From Triops longicaudatus (Eukaryota; Arthropoda; Branchiopoda; Notostraca; Triopsidae), in assembly GCA_022885665.1 (NCBI GenBank), contig JAGQDJ010000075.1:186001-250000 (forward strand): a stretch of DNA of 64,000 bases, given 5' to 3'. Shown piece by piece: positions 11,941 to 26,000 of this stretch. A program made the translations under genes and the position numbers. Position 1 is the stretch's first letter, and the number at the start of each line of letters is the position of its first letter. Below the pieces are notes generated by a model. The model made no database searches. It was not told the origin of the DNA and worked only from the letters and a program-made list of their open reading frames with translations.

Positions 11941-14900
11941 TCGGGAGGGAAAAAAAAAGACAGAGAACAATCCCCCAAAGCGGCCACGCGGAAACCAACT
12001 AAGGTGGGGGGACAGGGTGGCAGTGGTGGCGTTAGTGGAAGCACTGTTTCCTAGTTAAGGATGGCACGGCCAAAACTGCGGCAAGAAAACATACCTGGAG
12101 CCTGTTAGCGGCCGTGAATAGTGTGAGCGCAATCAGTGCGGCGGAAGAAAAACGTCTTTCATTTCCGGCCAAGCCCTACTCTTCCTTGCCAGTATTAGTC
12201 TTCGTCCCTTGTGCTGCGTACAGTTAACGCTTCTTAATATTGCTACCGTCGCCTTTCCGCCCACTGCCACATTGTAACTAACGGAACCCTAAGGCCCATA
12301 TCACACCGCGCTTTGCCGAACAAAACTCCGCTGTTTCGTGTTGGAGTTCGCCTGTCCCAAGCGGGATTTCTGTTTCATTTCGAAGTACATTTCCTTTACC
12401 TGTCAACCAGTTTTTCATGAAGCTAATCATTTCTTTATGACAAGGCGCCTCCGAAACCCCTTTCCCTTCGCGTTCTTCATTCTCCATGCTATCTGTCAAA
12501 ACTGTTGTCTCAAGTGGTGGAGAAAATCGTATGGATCTTCGCCGAAGCTATGGCAGAAAAGTGACGAGAGATGGGATGATGATGAAAATGATAACATAAA
12601 CATGGGTTGCCAGACCTCTTTACCTTCCTTCCCTCACCAGCATCCAAATGAACTGGAGCTCAAGCGAATAAAATATACACTACAAGAGTAATACGCAGAG
12701 AAATGCGACCGGAATGCTGTTGCTTCCATCATCATCAACCCACGTGGGTAATCCATTAGACAAACGTCTCGCTCGTTACCACATTCCCGTCTTCTTTCCC
12801 TTGGCGCCCACACCGAAAATCCATTACAGTCGCAAATACATCGACAAAAACATTAGCCGATGACGAGCTCTCCATCTTAACATTGCAATCAACTTCGGTC
12901 GTCCCCACATTCAGCACCGGAAACAACTTCAACTTCGAAGACCCAAGCAACTTCGACAGCAGTAGGCTAAGCGCGGACGCTTCGCGAATGCGGAACGCCT
13001 AAGAATCAAATTTGTACTACGCTGCCAAACAGTGCTCTTACACGGCGATCCCTTCACACCCCAAAATTTGATTGGGCGTGTCTTAACGTTAGGGTTTCTA
13101 TTACTCATCCTATCTCGTACCGTTTTCCCCTAGCGTCAATCATGTACAATACATTTACGGCACAGCTAAATTACAAGTAAGTTACCAACATAGACTTTCA
13201 CGCGATCGTTAGCCGTTCTACGTAAATTACTCTTTTCCAGACTTACGACACTTGTATTGTTCACGGAAGCAGCGAAAAGGAAAAAACAGAAAACGAGAGG
13301 GTTTAGTATCCAACGCAAACTTATTTTTACGCTTTTTATTCTGCAATACTTTACACGTAGACTTTTTTGTGCACGTCTTCAATCTCCTCATGGATTTCGC
13401 TGCCTAGGCACATGCAAGAAATCGCCTAACCAATATTTTCAAATAATCTCGCTTAATGGGGTGGTAGTTATGGATTAGTTACGAGCCTGACAGTACTACA
13501 AAAACTATAATGTGCTTTATGTCAGGATTCTTTAAAGAGTCCTAATTTCAGCACACGGAACCTTCGCGCTGAATCCTCTTCCATCATCCCCGTAAAAACA
13601 TTTCCTTTTTTAAAAAAAGAAAACACTTTTTAATAAAAATGGTGCTTAGTTGGGCTTTTTAGCCCCACTGTCTGTTTGTTCTGGTAAATGTGCTCTCCTT
13701 AGTGACGCAGCGTTCGAACTGTTTCTGTAACTAAGTCGGAGGTGATGACAGACGTCCATGACAAATGTCGCCAAGAATGCGATTGTGAAGACAAGAACAT
13801 GTCGTTCATTCACTCGTTTTCACCTGCAGAAACTATTTTTCAATTTATTCGTTATGGGCTTGATTAGCTTGTTCTACGCACCTTTTCTGAATTATTTACT
13901 GAGTATGTATTATGTATTATTTTTTATGAGAACATTACTCGTTGCCATCTTGTTTCATCCCTACAGAGATATTATTATTATTTACTAGGTTTAGTCTTTA
14001 AAAATGTACAAGGTGCAGGCAGACAGAATTTACTCGCACAACCTAACCTGTTACTGACAGTCTCAAGTATACTCTCCACGCACTTTTCCACAGCTATAAG
14101 TGTAACTATATTTATGCCAGTTTCGTAGAGGACGTTTTTCTGCTCTCTTTGTGCTCGGTTGCATCACTCTAGTAGATCACTCTACTTGCGGGTGGAGTTG
14201 GGGGTCGGGCTTGCCAATCAAAAGTATATCGGACTATTTCATCTTTCAGGGTAATGCACACTGCGTAGCTCACTGGCTGCGACTCCAACTTTTGTACAAC
14301 AGCCTGGCAAGAACGGCCAGAAACTTTTTTCTCTCAAAGGCGGCTTAAAAAAAAATACTTTCTTTCTAAGCTACGGGATCATCATTGCAAGTATGAGGAA
14401 AAATGGAAGGTGTCAAGGGAATTCTTCCGACCTGGGGTTCTGAGGCTGGAGACTATAAAAAGGTACATAAAAGTCAATGAAACGTGCATCGCTATAGCGT
14501 ACTGCGACCTCATTCGACCTTATTAGGTAGTGTTCCCTTCCCGGCAAACCTTGACATAACACCAAACACGTTCTACACACAAGCACAACCCGCATTCACA
14601 AATTGAACTTGACTTCGATAGCAAAACTAAGGCATGAGTAGCAGTCCCCGCCAACAGGAATCTCGATCGGTTAGACGAGGGAGCGAACCCGAGAGAGAAA
14701 AAGAGGAAATGAGTCAAAGTAACGGCCCTGCCAAGCCCGGAAATTACACACAGGCCGACAGAGCCATGCACGGAAAGTGGTAGTGATCTACGGAGTGACC
14801 CCTGCCAAATCAAGAAATAACAAGCCTATTAGCTACCACTCAACTTAGGACTCTGAACTCTTGAAAAAACCTCCGGCACCGGCAACAGCTGCTTCGGCTT

Positions 14901-16665
14901 GGCTTTAGGGAATTTCGATGCCTCGCGTTTTCGAAGAACTCTATCAACGGCCGGAGTGCAACAGAATACCGTGCTATTTTCGTTCACTTTCAAAGACAAC
15001 AAGTTAGAAATACAGATTTTTATATCCCGTTTCAGAAACACTATATTTGACACCTACACCGATATGTGGGCAATCGAAAACTTAAATGCTGACAATTTAA
15101 CTGTAAAACATCGAACATGAATTAAAATTCTACCGCAGTTTAGGTGACATTGGCAGTTTTACCTAAGATAGACTAATTTGACTACATATTACCTGATAAC
15201 AATTAGTTATCAAATTTGAAGAATGTCTCAGTATCAAGGAAATTCGCTTCTTTAATCTCGTATTTCTTTCTTGGCGTTAGAGACACCAGTTTGTATGTAA
15301 TATCCTATTGTAATGTTGGCGTTCTGTCTCATAAAAATCTGCACGGCTACAAAACACGGATCTAAAGCGAGCTACGATCTGTCCAATAGTTGATATCGTG
15401 AGAAAGCGGGTCGACATGTGGAAGTGACAACGCTGCAGCAAAAACGAGAAAAAAATTGTCACAGCTTTTCTTATTTGTCATCGAGGCGAATGCCAACTCG
15501 CCGACGAATGCCGAAAGTCGTGTACAACGTGTTACTTCGCACCTTTCACATCCACGTTACGGCCAAGACAAAACGACCTACGTCTGTACATGGGATAACA
15601 AAAAGCGATGCACTTTTTTCAAGCTCCTCAGCTTATAAATGCCTTCATGTGTCTTCGTATGCTTCTTCTGGTGCTCAAAACGAAAAACGGCCAATAATAC
15701 AAGTCGGAAAAGATAAGCCATTCCGAGTTATGAATTCATACTTTCCTGTTTGTAACATCGCAAGCTTGGTTTTCTATTAACGAAGATCTTCAGCAGTTCT
15801 AAAACTCCAGAATTTCACTTGTTACTTGTTCTGTATCCAACGACTGTGCTCGAGGCAGTGCCTTTCACTTCGCGCTAAATAGGATGATCGTTCCCAATGG
15901 AACTGTTACGAAAGTTTTGATCGGTTTACTCTATTCCACTTCCTCTACTCCGAAGCTTTTAAAGTACCGAGACCCATCATTCAGTTAAAACTGAAATTCA
16001 GTGACGCCTAGCAAAAATCAACAGAACATATGGATGACAGGTTTCACGGCAGTCACACATCGCGCTTTTCGTAGGCCAGAAAAGTAACATCTGTCACTTC
16101 AAAAAAATCTTGTTCTTAGCTTTACTAAAAATTTGCGGTAATACACTTAGGAGCTAAATGTCTCAAAACATCGAAAATAATCTTATAATACACACAGTTT
16201 GACGGACCTAAAAATACTGCTGTCTTGAAAAAAAATAATAATAGAATAAACAAAGCCTGACATTGAGAAAAACGTTACTTTTCCTAGTCAAAAGTTTGAC
16301 AAATCACTGTATATTTGCAATACATTTCGACGAGAGATTCAAGGCATCATAAAAACTAATCTTACTACCGAAATAAAAAAATATATAAAACATGTAAAGG
16401 TGTTTGCGAAATCGCTCACGATATTTCCCACGTAAAATTTTATTATTCATTCGGCACCGTGCAGTAAACACGGTCCATAACAAAGTTGAATGGAGTCACC
16501 ACAGATTATTTGATTTTGTACCATAACTTGCAAATCCTCCTTCAGGACGGAAAAGAAAAACAGCGGAAACGCGACACAAAAGGCTGTGACAAATCGCCAA
16601 ATTTAGTTTCCAGGTGTTGAGAATAGTGATAATCCGATCTCATGCTCCTCAAAGGGATAAAGCTG
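11941..16665. other. Non-coding stretch, nothing recognisable
   Basis: No gene of a known family is seen. Small features are a 5-bp hairpin with a T-rich loop at 13,653-13,666 and a 7-bp hairpin at about 15,193-15,211. Neither is attached to a recognisable gene. Confidence 0.5.
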
Positions 16666-17024
16666 TTACCACTCCATTAGCTTTACCCTATCAAAATTAC
16701 CAACTAACCCGGCAACAACGGCAAAAACTGAGCACCCTATGCTATACAACAATGACGGAAAATCAGTCAAATTAACTTGCAATAATTTTTCTCTTGTCCA
16801 ATCCTTGAGACCACGGTAAACACAACCAACATTTTTAAAAGCAAAAGATAGGGATATTTCCTCCGGGGGAAAGGAGGGTAGGTCTCTTATTGCTGCTAAC
16901 AGCTGAGGTTGAATAAAGTCAAATAGAAACTTTGCATAGGCACATTCCAATATTGTCACACAAAACCTTAAAATTTCAGACACGATATTACAAATAGTAT
17001 CCGACCGATGTTTCTCTATATACT
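16666..17024 (-). CDS. Possible coding exon or decayed gene, unknown product
   Basis: A minus-strand frame is free of stops from about 17,082 down to a TAA at 16,666, roughly 137 codons in AT-rich DNA. That is longer than usual for this composition, although not impossible by chance across 52 kb. A T-rich tract ending in TTTTAAG lies just before 17,024 and would serve as a splice acceptor, so I place the start of a possible last exon there. The translation mixes hydrophobic runs with ordinary soluble stretches, for example FIQPQLLAAIRDLPSFPPEE and GLKDWTREKLL, and ends in KLMEW. There is no in-frame ATG at the left end and no recognised domain. A transposon fragment or a chance frame are the alternatives. 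Confidence 0.2.
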
Positions 17025-17084
17025 TAAAATGTAAAAAAACCGACCTGCTGCACCAGTTTGCCTGATTTTTTATTTTTCAACAAA

Positions 17085-20000
17085 AAGTATTAAAATTCAA
17101 CAGTAATTTACAAATTTAGCAAAAGTTTTTTTTAACAAATCAGACTAGTGCAGTAGATAACTATAACAACAACATTACTGTCACAACAGTTTCTTTGATT
17201 TTTTAACTATTTTTCAGCATGTCTGAAAATTCTCATACTATTCTCCCATATGAGGTTTGTGTATGCCGGGGCCTTCAACGAAGCCTTCACACACGTGGAC
17301 AGAAAATACAGACAGAAAAATCACACGAAACAACTACCAACTCTTTCAACTTTTTTTTTCCCGGACCGAAATAGTTTTAGTCTTTGGGGCGAACCACTGT
17401 ATAATCAAGACTACTGGTGTATATAAACATGGCGAGAAAAAAACTTTCCAGTTTAAGTGGTAAGTAAGCAAACAGGCTTGATTGCTTTGAGCTTAGCAAC
17501 TAAGACGAGCAAACCAGCATTGTTGCCAAGTTTTAGGGGTGGGAATACAGCTGTAAAAAAAGCGCGCCGGACGAGATAACAATTACTCAGTCTGGATCTA
17601 AACGTGGTCTCGGCGGGATGCGGGGGATAAAGACTCGCCGTGAAGATCATTAATGAGAAACGAATGGAATCGTGAGACCTTGAACGTTCCTCCTTTTTTC
17701 CATTTGAAAAATCTGATCAAGAAAAGAATACCCAACTTTTTACCCCTGCATATGCGCACACAAACCAACCAAGAACCGGAAAAATACAATTGACACAGCC
17801 GTCCCTTTCTCGAGAGAACATAATTCACTGCAGTAATTCACCACACGGGAGAATTAGAATAGAATTCCTAACATAACGCGGTTACGACTATAACACTACA
17901 CCATGTGTCCACTTGCTATTTTCTTCCTGTATTAACTTCGCACTAACAAAAAGAAGACTATAGACTGTGCTTTTTCTCTCCCCTTTCGTGTACTTCAAAA
18001 TTAAAAGAAAAACTTTAGGCGCATTCAAAAATAACTATCACTTGAACGTGGGCACTTTATGTTGCTTTCTATAAAACATGACGGATGTCCAACCCGAGCC
18101 AATGGGTGGACGGGTGGGTGGAGGAATTGGAAGTAGAAAAAAAAAAAACTTCGCAACTTTTCCAAACTTGCGCTCCAAGGTCAAGCGTTTTACAGTAGGA
18201 TTTTAATCTTACACATTTCATCTTCGCAAAGCTTTTTAGACAAGCCAAGGACGGATTTTTTCGCCGTTTGCGAAGGCGAACATTGCCTTAATGCCCAATG
18301 AACGAACACAGCCTGAACCAACATGGCCCTCATCAAAAACCCTGAAGTCGACAACGCGTCATAATCGCAACGGGGGCATGGCAATGTAATAAAACGTCCC
18401 ATAGGTGTCAAAAGGGCAGACGCTTCCAAAAAGTGTCTTCCTTACCTTTTTCACATAAATCCGTAACCTTTTTTTTCCTCTCTTTCTGGGAAATGCAAGC
18501 TGTTAGTCATAATACAACCCAAACCGGTTTCTTTTGATAACCTAATCTGTTTCAAAATTTACACAATTTGACTCCTTTTTAGCAAGCTTTTCAAGCTTTC
18601 TTAAATCACCGTAACTTCCCCAAAAAAGAAGAAAGATGTTAAACCATTTCTTGGCATATCTAAACTTTGGATTCCGTTAAGCGTATCAGCAAGCAAAGGA
18701 TTAAGTAGGAAGATCTATAGCCAACAAATTCTGTTTACTAGACCATGCGATTTACAAGAGCCAACCTCCCAACCCGGGCCACGTAGCCAAAAGCTCTCGG
18801 GGAAGAAAAAAGGGAGACGAGAGTAGTGCTATTGCAAGACATATATTCAACCTACACGCAATGAATACAAGCTAACGAAAAGGGTCCCGAGCTTAAAATC
18901 CCTACGCCAAGAGCCAAAACGGGGACACACCCTGTTTTGGGGGTAATAGCTCCCTTACAATGTCCTGGGTAGGGAGTGAACTGTGGACGAAACAAGGTAA
19001 ATCACATGTGCAAAATCCGTTCATGGCACCTATCCAAAGCAACGGCTAAAATTCGCTCGTCCTTCGCCAAGATCCCAATGCCGGCTCAGCGAACTACTTC
19101 GGTTTCAATATTAACACCGAAGACCGGCAGCTCGAAATAATAAAAAGCGTCTCTCCTGGGAAGTGTTACCTGGGCCAATCTCACGGAATTACCTGTGTAA
19201 GATACCTCTTGCCTGGCCTGGGAGAATAAGCGAAAAGGCCAGCGTCTTTCCCGTACAATTCCTGTCTACCACATCGACAAAGAAGGCTCCCGGGACGTTT
19301 CAGCTACTATCGTGTACGTCTGCTTAAAAGGCCTGTCCAGCTGTTGAAACTAATTGGCAATTGCTCGTGTCGCGCCAAAAACACCATCCCTTGGCCTTTT
19401 CTTGTTCGTAAGGCCTTGCAGCACAAAACTCTCCTAAACCCCTTATCGATAAAATAGCCTACAGAAGAAAATGGAATTGTGGGGGTGGGAGCAAGGATGG
19501 GGGGGGGGGCATGAGTCGAACGCTAACAGAAGGGAAAGCGTTCTCTCGTTTGACCCAACTTTGGTGTATAGTTTTTTTATTCTTATCTCACTAAACCTAT
19601 CCACAAGTCCCCCTAAGTTCGGTCTCCCTTCCTGCTTTTTTCCCCGCGTTAGGAACAAACTCGAGTCGCTGTGGCAAGGAGTTACAAATCAGCGACTTTT
19701 TGGAGGCAAAACTCCGCGGGTAAAGGAAGGGCTGGTGGGGGGATAGTTCTACGTCCAGAGGGCCACGCGTGCTTGCTGGGTTTTGCATTCATTTTATGTC
19801 CACATAGATCGCGCGCGGTTGAGAAAGTTCGGGTCGGAAAACTTTGAAACTCTCCAGCTTTTCGTAACGACTCTCGCATCTGTCTCCCGTCTGGCATAAC
19901 ACAAAAACACAGTCAACGGCTAACTGCGTCAGACGTTAAAGGTTTTTCAGGCAGGCACATTAAATTTCCCTACTCCACATACAAAACCCCAATATGAAAA

Positions 20001-23000
20001 AAACAAGCACTCTATAATTTAATCAAAACATTACAAGGTGCTCCTGTAACCCACTACACCCTCCCATAAACGTCGCATCAGCTAAGCCGTTCTCGTCTGC
20101 TTTTCTTTCAGTGACATTTTTTTCCTGTACAGTATTACCTTTCAAGCCCTTCGGTGGAACCAAGCCTCTTATGGTCACACAATACAGGCAACGTGGGCGT
20201 TAACTTTATAAAGATGATTAAGAAAGTCATAACAAAATTTTCGCGCACCTCCTAAGGCATTGTGACGATGCAGTACCCACTTCACCAAACAAGACTGATT
20301 GGTGTAAAATCTTTCTAATATGCCTTCTAATATTACGCTTCTAACAACGTTCTTTTTCGTCCATTTATTATTTTCTTTTGCGTTTCGTAAGAAAACAGCA
20401 CGAAAACTCAGCAATACACAAAGACAATTGCTCTAAATATTTTTTGAGGCACGAATTTAGTTTTTTTAAAAAGATCAATATTAAGTAAAAAAAAGCACAT
20501 CTTAAAAAATCAAAGAAGGAAAATTTTAAACCAAATTTTACATATCGAATCAAATAGACACGCTGGAAAACCATAACTATTAACTTTTAGCATTTTTCTA
20601 CGTCAAGAGCTCAAAAAAACGCACTAGTTTCACCAAATACCCGCCAGTATAATGCGAAACAGTAAACAATCAGAAATAAAAAATCACTTTCAACAAAAAT
20701 AAAAACAATAAAAAGAGGAAACTGAATTATCTGAAGCTTGTGATGAGGAATATCTGTTACTAATTCCCATACAGGCCGGATAAGAGGGCTACTACTGGAA
20801 TTGGCGTTCGGAGACGAAATCTCGGGACTGTCTCATAAACTGGCAGAAAATCAGAATATCTCGAATACTCTTATGAAAACAGAGTTTCCCGCAAAACAAT
20901 ACCAATAATAAAGCGAAGATGCCTCGGAGTGGTTTCTCCCCGCTCAAGTGCACCTTTTATTAAGCATTGGGTGAACGACTCGAGCTTCACCGTGGCCATA
21001 AAGCGCTTTCTAAGGTTTTAGCAGCATCTGCGATGTGCGGCACAAGAAAGCGAAACACAACAACGTGGCAGATGATAATGTTCGTTCCGTATTCTGGAGA
21101 GCGAGCGGCTGGCCGGCTGCTGCCCCCCCCCCTGGACCCTTTACGCTCTTCGCCCCCCCCCCTCTCTTCATTTCCTTCCGTCTTACGGACCGAATAAAAA
21201 GAGCCTAAATAAGAAACACCCTCCTGTCCAACCTTTCGCGCTCTTTCAGGTGGGGAGGTGTTTCTGTCGCCACCCCCAGCCCAGCCTCTTAAGTTTGTCT
21301 ACAGGGCGAAAAGGGTGTAGAGGGCAAAGAGGGAGGATTGCAGAGCAGAACCAACGTTAACGTGCTTGGCACTCCCAAACAGCCACGTTTCATTAGACAC
21401 TCCTTGTTCTCTTGGCAAGCAAAGGAGGGATGGTGGTCTCATGTGATGTAGATCTCGTATGTGTGTGTGTGTCTTTACCTCCCTTGCGCCCCCTCCATGA
21501 CAACACCAACACACGACCCACCATTCCATGCATAACTAATATGGCCGAACCAAATTCCCACTAAAACATGCAAAATAGCTTCCACTTCGCTCTTCCCTTC
21601 ATAATTCTATTCCTTTCTTCCTCCCTCAAGTGTAGTGTACGTACAACTCGCCCCACGTCTGCTAAACAATCAGCTGAATCAGGACCATACCATTCGACTT
21701 TTACACTCTTTCAATTTGCCCACCAAATCAGGGCAAAGAAAAAACCATGTACCTCAGCGTTGGGGTCTTGGAAATCCAACTGCTACAAAAAATGCTTACA
21801 AGGAATGAGAAAAAAAGCAACTAAGGATAATACTCCACATAACTAACTCGACCCTACCTGACCTTTTTACTTCCCCTGGTAGAATCCTCTTATCCAAGTT
21901 TTGTGTGTATCTCCAAAATCTGTGCCAGACGAATATTGGATTTAATTTGAATTGTAAAGAGTGTGCCCTTCGATTAGGCCAAAGTGAGTCAATGAAACGA
22001 GGGCTCCTGGAGCTAAATGGTCTGTGATTTTCGTGAGTCGGGGGTGAATCATAAAACACGAGTCCCCCATGAAAGTCGCTTGTGCAAAGCCGAGCAAAGT
22101 CTGTTAAGTCAAGCAAACTTTTCGTCACTTGTCAAACCAAGTGGGCCCACGCAAGTCAAGCATGTCTAATGAAGGAAAAATACGCAACGAGGAAAGCTAC
22201 GAAGGGTTTCAAAGGAAAAGCGAGGGTTTGGGGGAGTTTTGACTCACTGCTTTCTCTAATGATGTGTGGCAGCGTTTTTAACCTAAGCCCACCTGGTCAC
22301 ACATTTATGCAGTTTTGGGACGAAAAAAGAGTCTTCACTAGGTTTTTAGCCATTTTACCCCCCCAAAAAAATACTTAAAAAGTATGATGGCTCTCAGACG
22401 TCATCTACTTGCGAAGTGTTTTCCTCTCGTTCTCACAAAAATACCAATTGCCATGCAGTCTTCAAAGGGCAGCTGCTCTGGTATCTGTCATCAAGAGCAG
22501 CCGCGCTTCAACCTTTATATTCTGTACATATTCATACACTGAGGAGCGTCGAACTTTAAATCTCCGTGTCAATATTTAGACTTCTAAGTTTTTAAGATCC
22601 TTGAGCCAAAGCGGCTCGCATACTCGCTGAGTCAACTTACGGGCAACTTCCTACGAAAACTTTTCTGGCTACAGTGGCCGGAAACAAACGGCTCGTTTTT
22701 GCTTCCCTTTCTGGTGCCCAATTCGCTCTCCCGATGTGTTCACAATGAGACTGGCCTTTCAAAGCGCCAAGTCCTTTTCCCTCCCTCTCTTAATAATTTC
22801 TTTGGAGCCACGTTAACAAGCATGTTTTCGCAACTAGAAATCCTGTCTCAACAGCTGTTTATACTGGCATCTTTCTTGCTTTAATTACTTTTAGAACACA
22901 GCAAAGCGTCCCCAATTACGACACACGTTAAGCCTTTCCACGTGACCAAGAAAGATATGACACCATCCTCCGCTATTACCGTACAGGTAAAACGGTCATA

Positions 23001-26000
23001 CTGGGCCAAGTTTCACAACAGCCGAACGCGATTCAATCCGTGCAAGCTGCATGTTGTGGGAGGACAACGAAGTTGGCAAGCCAATAGCATTGCTCTCACG
23101 TTAATTTTAGTCACTTGGCATGACTGTGGTACTTTTGGCTCGCGAGTCTTGAAAAAACCTCACGTGAGACTTTGTAAAGTTACAACAAACTCTGTGGCGA
23201 CTTTCTGGTCAGATGCCTTACTCTAAAAATTGATGCTAGAGCGTTGTTCAAAAATGGTCTTTCTTTTGCCGCGTGTCAACAGAATGGGTTTCAACTTTAC
23301 ATGTGTATGTCTAATTATCTTCCGAGCACAAGGAAACGCCTACTTATAAAGTTCCGACACGTCATTCAGTGCTATCTTTCCCAAGAACCCAAATCACGTT
23401 ATGGTTGCAGTCATTGAACGTTTTGTCCACATGAGAAGTGAACAAAAAACTTCAATGACAAAGCTACTCGCGTCATCTTTCTGGAAAAAAAAAGAAAAGA
23501 GCCAAAACGGGGTGCGCGGGAGTGGGCGTATTCGTCTTTTGCCTTGACACGGGTAATGGAAGGGGTTGCGTGTAAACTCAAGGCGCCCTCGACGCCCGAA
23601 CGACGCCAGTCCAGCTATCAAGAATGGCTTGCTTTGTATATGTTAGGCACTTCCTGCACCAGGTACAACTTACCTTTGCATTCAGCCCAAGTCGGACAAA
23701 TTCTCATGGAAGAAGGCGTAGCACAACGGTTTGCCTTCCTGCAAATTCCCTTTTGCCACGATCTAGCACAACGGCCCACACACATTCGCCATGTGTGCCC
23801 CTCCTAAACGGCGACGACGATCCGCGCTTGTAAGAAAGCCAAATCAAAAAATGTAAATAAAAAAAGAGGAAACCAGACACAATTTGCATATCTCTTGCAC
23901 TGTTGAGCAGCAACGAGGCGAGGGAAAAGACTTGAGCGCAAGACCTTTAAGGCTGACTCACTCTCTAGATACCTTGTACGCGTTTATATGAAAACAAAAC
24001 CTTCAGCCCTAGCTACAAGCATCCTATCTAGCTACATTACACTATAATGGGAAAAAGGTCAACCAAGCTTCTTCCCAGCCGGAGCAACACCCATCTCCAG
24101 TTTCGTTCCTTGCTGTTGCTCAACAAAGCACACGCATTCGTTGCAATAAGACTACTAATTGTGCCGCTAAATTCGTCACTTCTGGAGAACAATACAGCTA
24201 CCCTCCGCTTAACTACCTACACAGCCCACGATTAAATTTATCTGTTTTCTTCGCGTCCGAATTCTTTTTTCCTCGTCCGGAAATCAGTATCAACTGTTGA
24301 TTGGATCCGATACTTGGCCAACATCGCACCGTACCCAAATAAACTACGTTCAAGAAAATCAACAACGTCGGCACGTACAGGAAAAGAAACTATCACCAGA
24401 AAAGGAAAAGAAAACAGGCAGCTAAAAGAAATGGGATACGGAAAGCAATTATCTCTTTTAGGAGACGGACTTTGCTCCTGCGTCATTTAACACCTTTCCT
24501 GGAACGGAGCAAGAAAATCTCCGGCTCTAGCTCAATAGCGTATTTAACACTACCTTCTCTGGGTAATAGCAATTCAATTGCGCCCAACCAACCGTGTAAT
24601 ATTTGATACGCCGCTTAACCATTTTCATAACTGGCCTCCATTGCTTTGCAACGGATCTTAGTAAAAGTACTTATCGTTAAACTCCGCCCATCTAGTGCTA
24701 CAGGAAAGTAACAGTACAGGAACGACAACGGTGAAAGGTTAAATGTTTTTCTGTCATAAATTATGTTTATATGTGTTCTGTTTTTAGCTTTTATTGGAAT
24801 ATCACAGTCACGTTCCAGGATTTTTTTCACGAAACTTCTAAACTTTGTCTGTTTACTAACTTGAGTTACTAAACACTATTACATGCCTAACTGTTATGAA
24901 AAAGTATTTTTCCAGGAGAACGATATTCGTTTAAATTGATAAGACGCAAACTCGCTTCAACCAAAATAAATAAGACCAGAATGGGAGTGTAAGCTCATTT
25001 ATGACTTTTCGTGGTTAAGATTGCTACTCAGATTGCAGTAAAGTAGTTTCAACTGTATTTTTGAGAAGAGAAATATCTCATACCTAAAGTATAGAACATC
25101 AAAATTTGGATCAGCATACCACGTATGTATTGTTTCTGCCGTTAACAGTAGTGCAATAGCAAAAAGAAACGCTTCCTGGCATGAGCTTCAACAGATCCAA
25201 AACATCTTCTAAGCTCCTGACACAATCGTGTCCAGATTAACTTTTTTAATCTGTTTCTTTCTATACCTTTAATTAGGCGTTAACTTCCCTTTTCCAATTT
25301 TCATCCAGGACAAAAAAGGAAAGACTGAACCTAATCAGTCCTCCACCTTCGCTGTCCGTCAGCCTCGATCTTTATTTCACTTAATCACGGCTGGAAAAAG
25401 CAAACGCTTTCTACGCTTCGTGTTCCATCTTTCCTTACGGCATGGAATGTAGTACTTAGTCTTCATAACGCGTGAAGCATCACTGCCCAGCCACCAGAGT
25501 TAAAGGACTTACCTCGTGGCTTTCTTACAACTTGTGACTTTTCATAAGAGTTATCCCTCTTCTTCCACACGTCCTTATTAGAAGCGACGACCCACGCCCA
25601 TGCAAAAAAAAGGGCAACCCCTTGCCACGCTTTGTTCGAACGGATTTATTACTCCAAAGCATTAAAATTTCTCGAAGCCAATGTGCATAACGTGCATTTG
25701 CGGTTTGGAGCTACGTGTAACTACGCTATTGGTTTAAAACCTGGCAATTTAAAATGCTCTAACCAAAAAGTATAGAGCCAAAAAGTGCAACGTTCCTTGC
25801 TGAAGGTGAAAGTGGTCAGCACTGGCGCTTGCAAGAAGGCAAAAGGCATCATTGCACATAACGCCTTCGGGGTTTCAAGGCTTTTCCGTTACATCGTTCC
25901 CCGGCGCTTCGTCTGTAGCTACAACGGCGAACTGGAAAGACGGCTTTATTGTAATTCCTCAAGTTACATCGATGGGTCGTATGTACTGATTTTGCATACA

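Noticed and set aside
13653..13667. Stem-loop similar to the histone mRNA 3' end
   Set aside because: The stem is 5 bp, not 6, flanking bases do not match, and no histone gene is nearby.
17391..17405. CCACTGTA resembling the right end of a pogo-like element
   Set aside because: No second inverted end and no AACGAA-type repeats next to it; too short to support.
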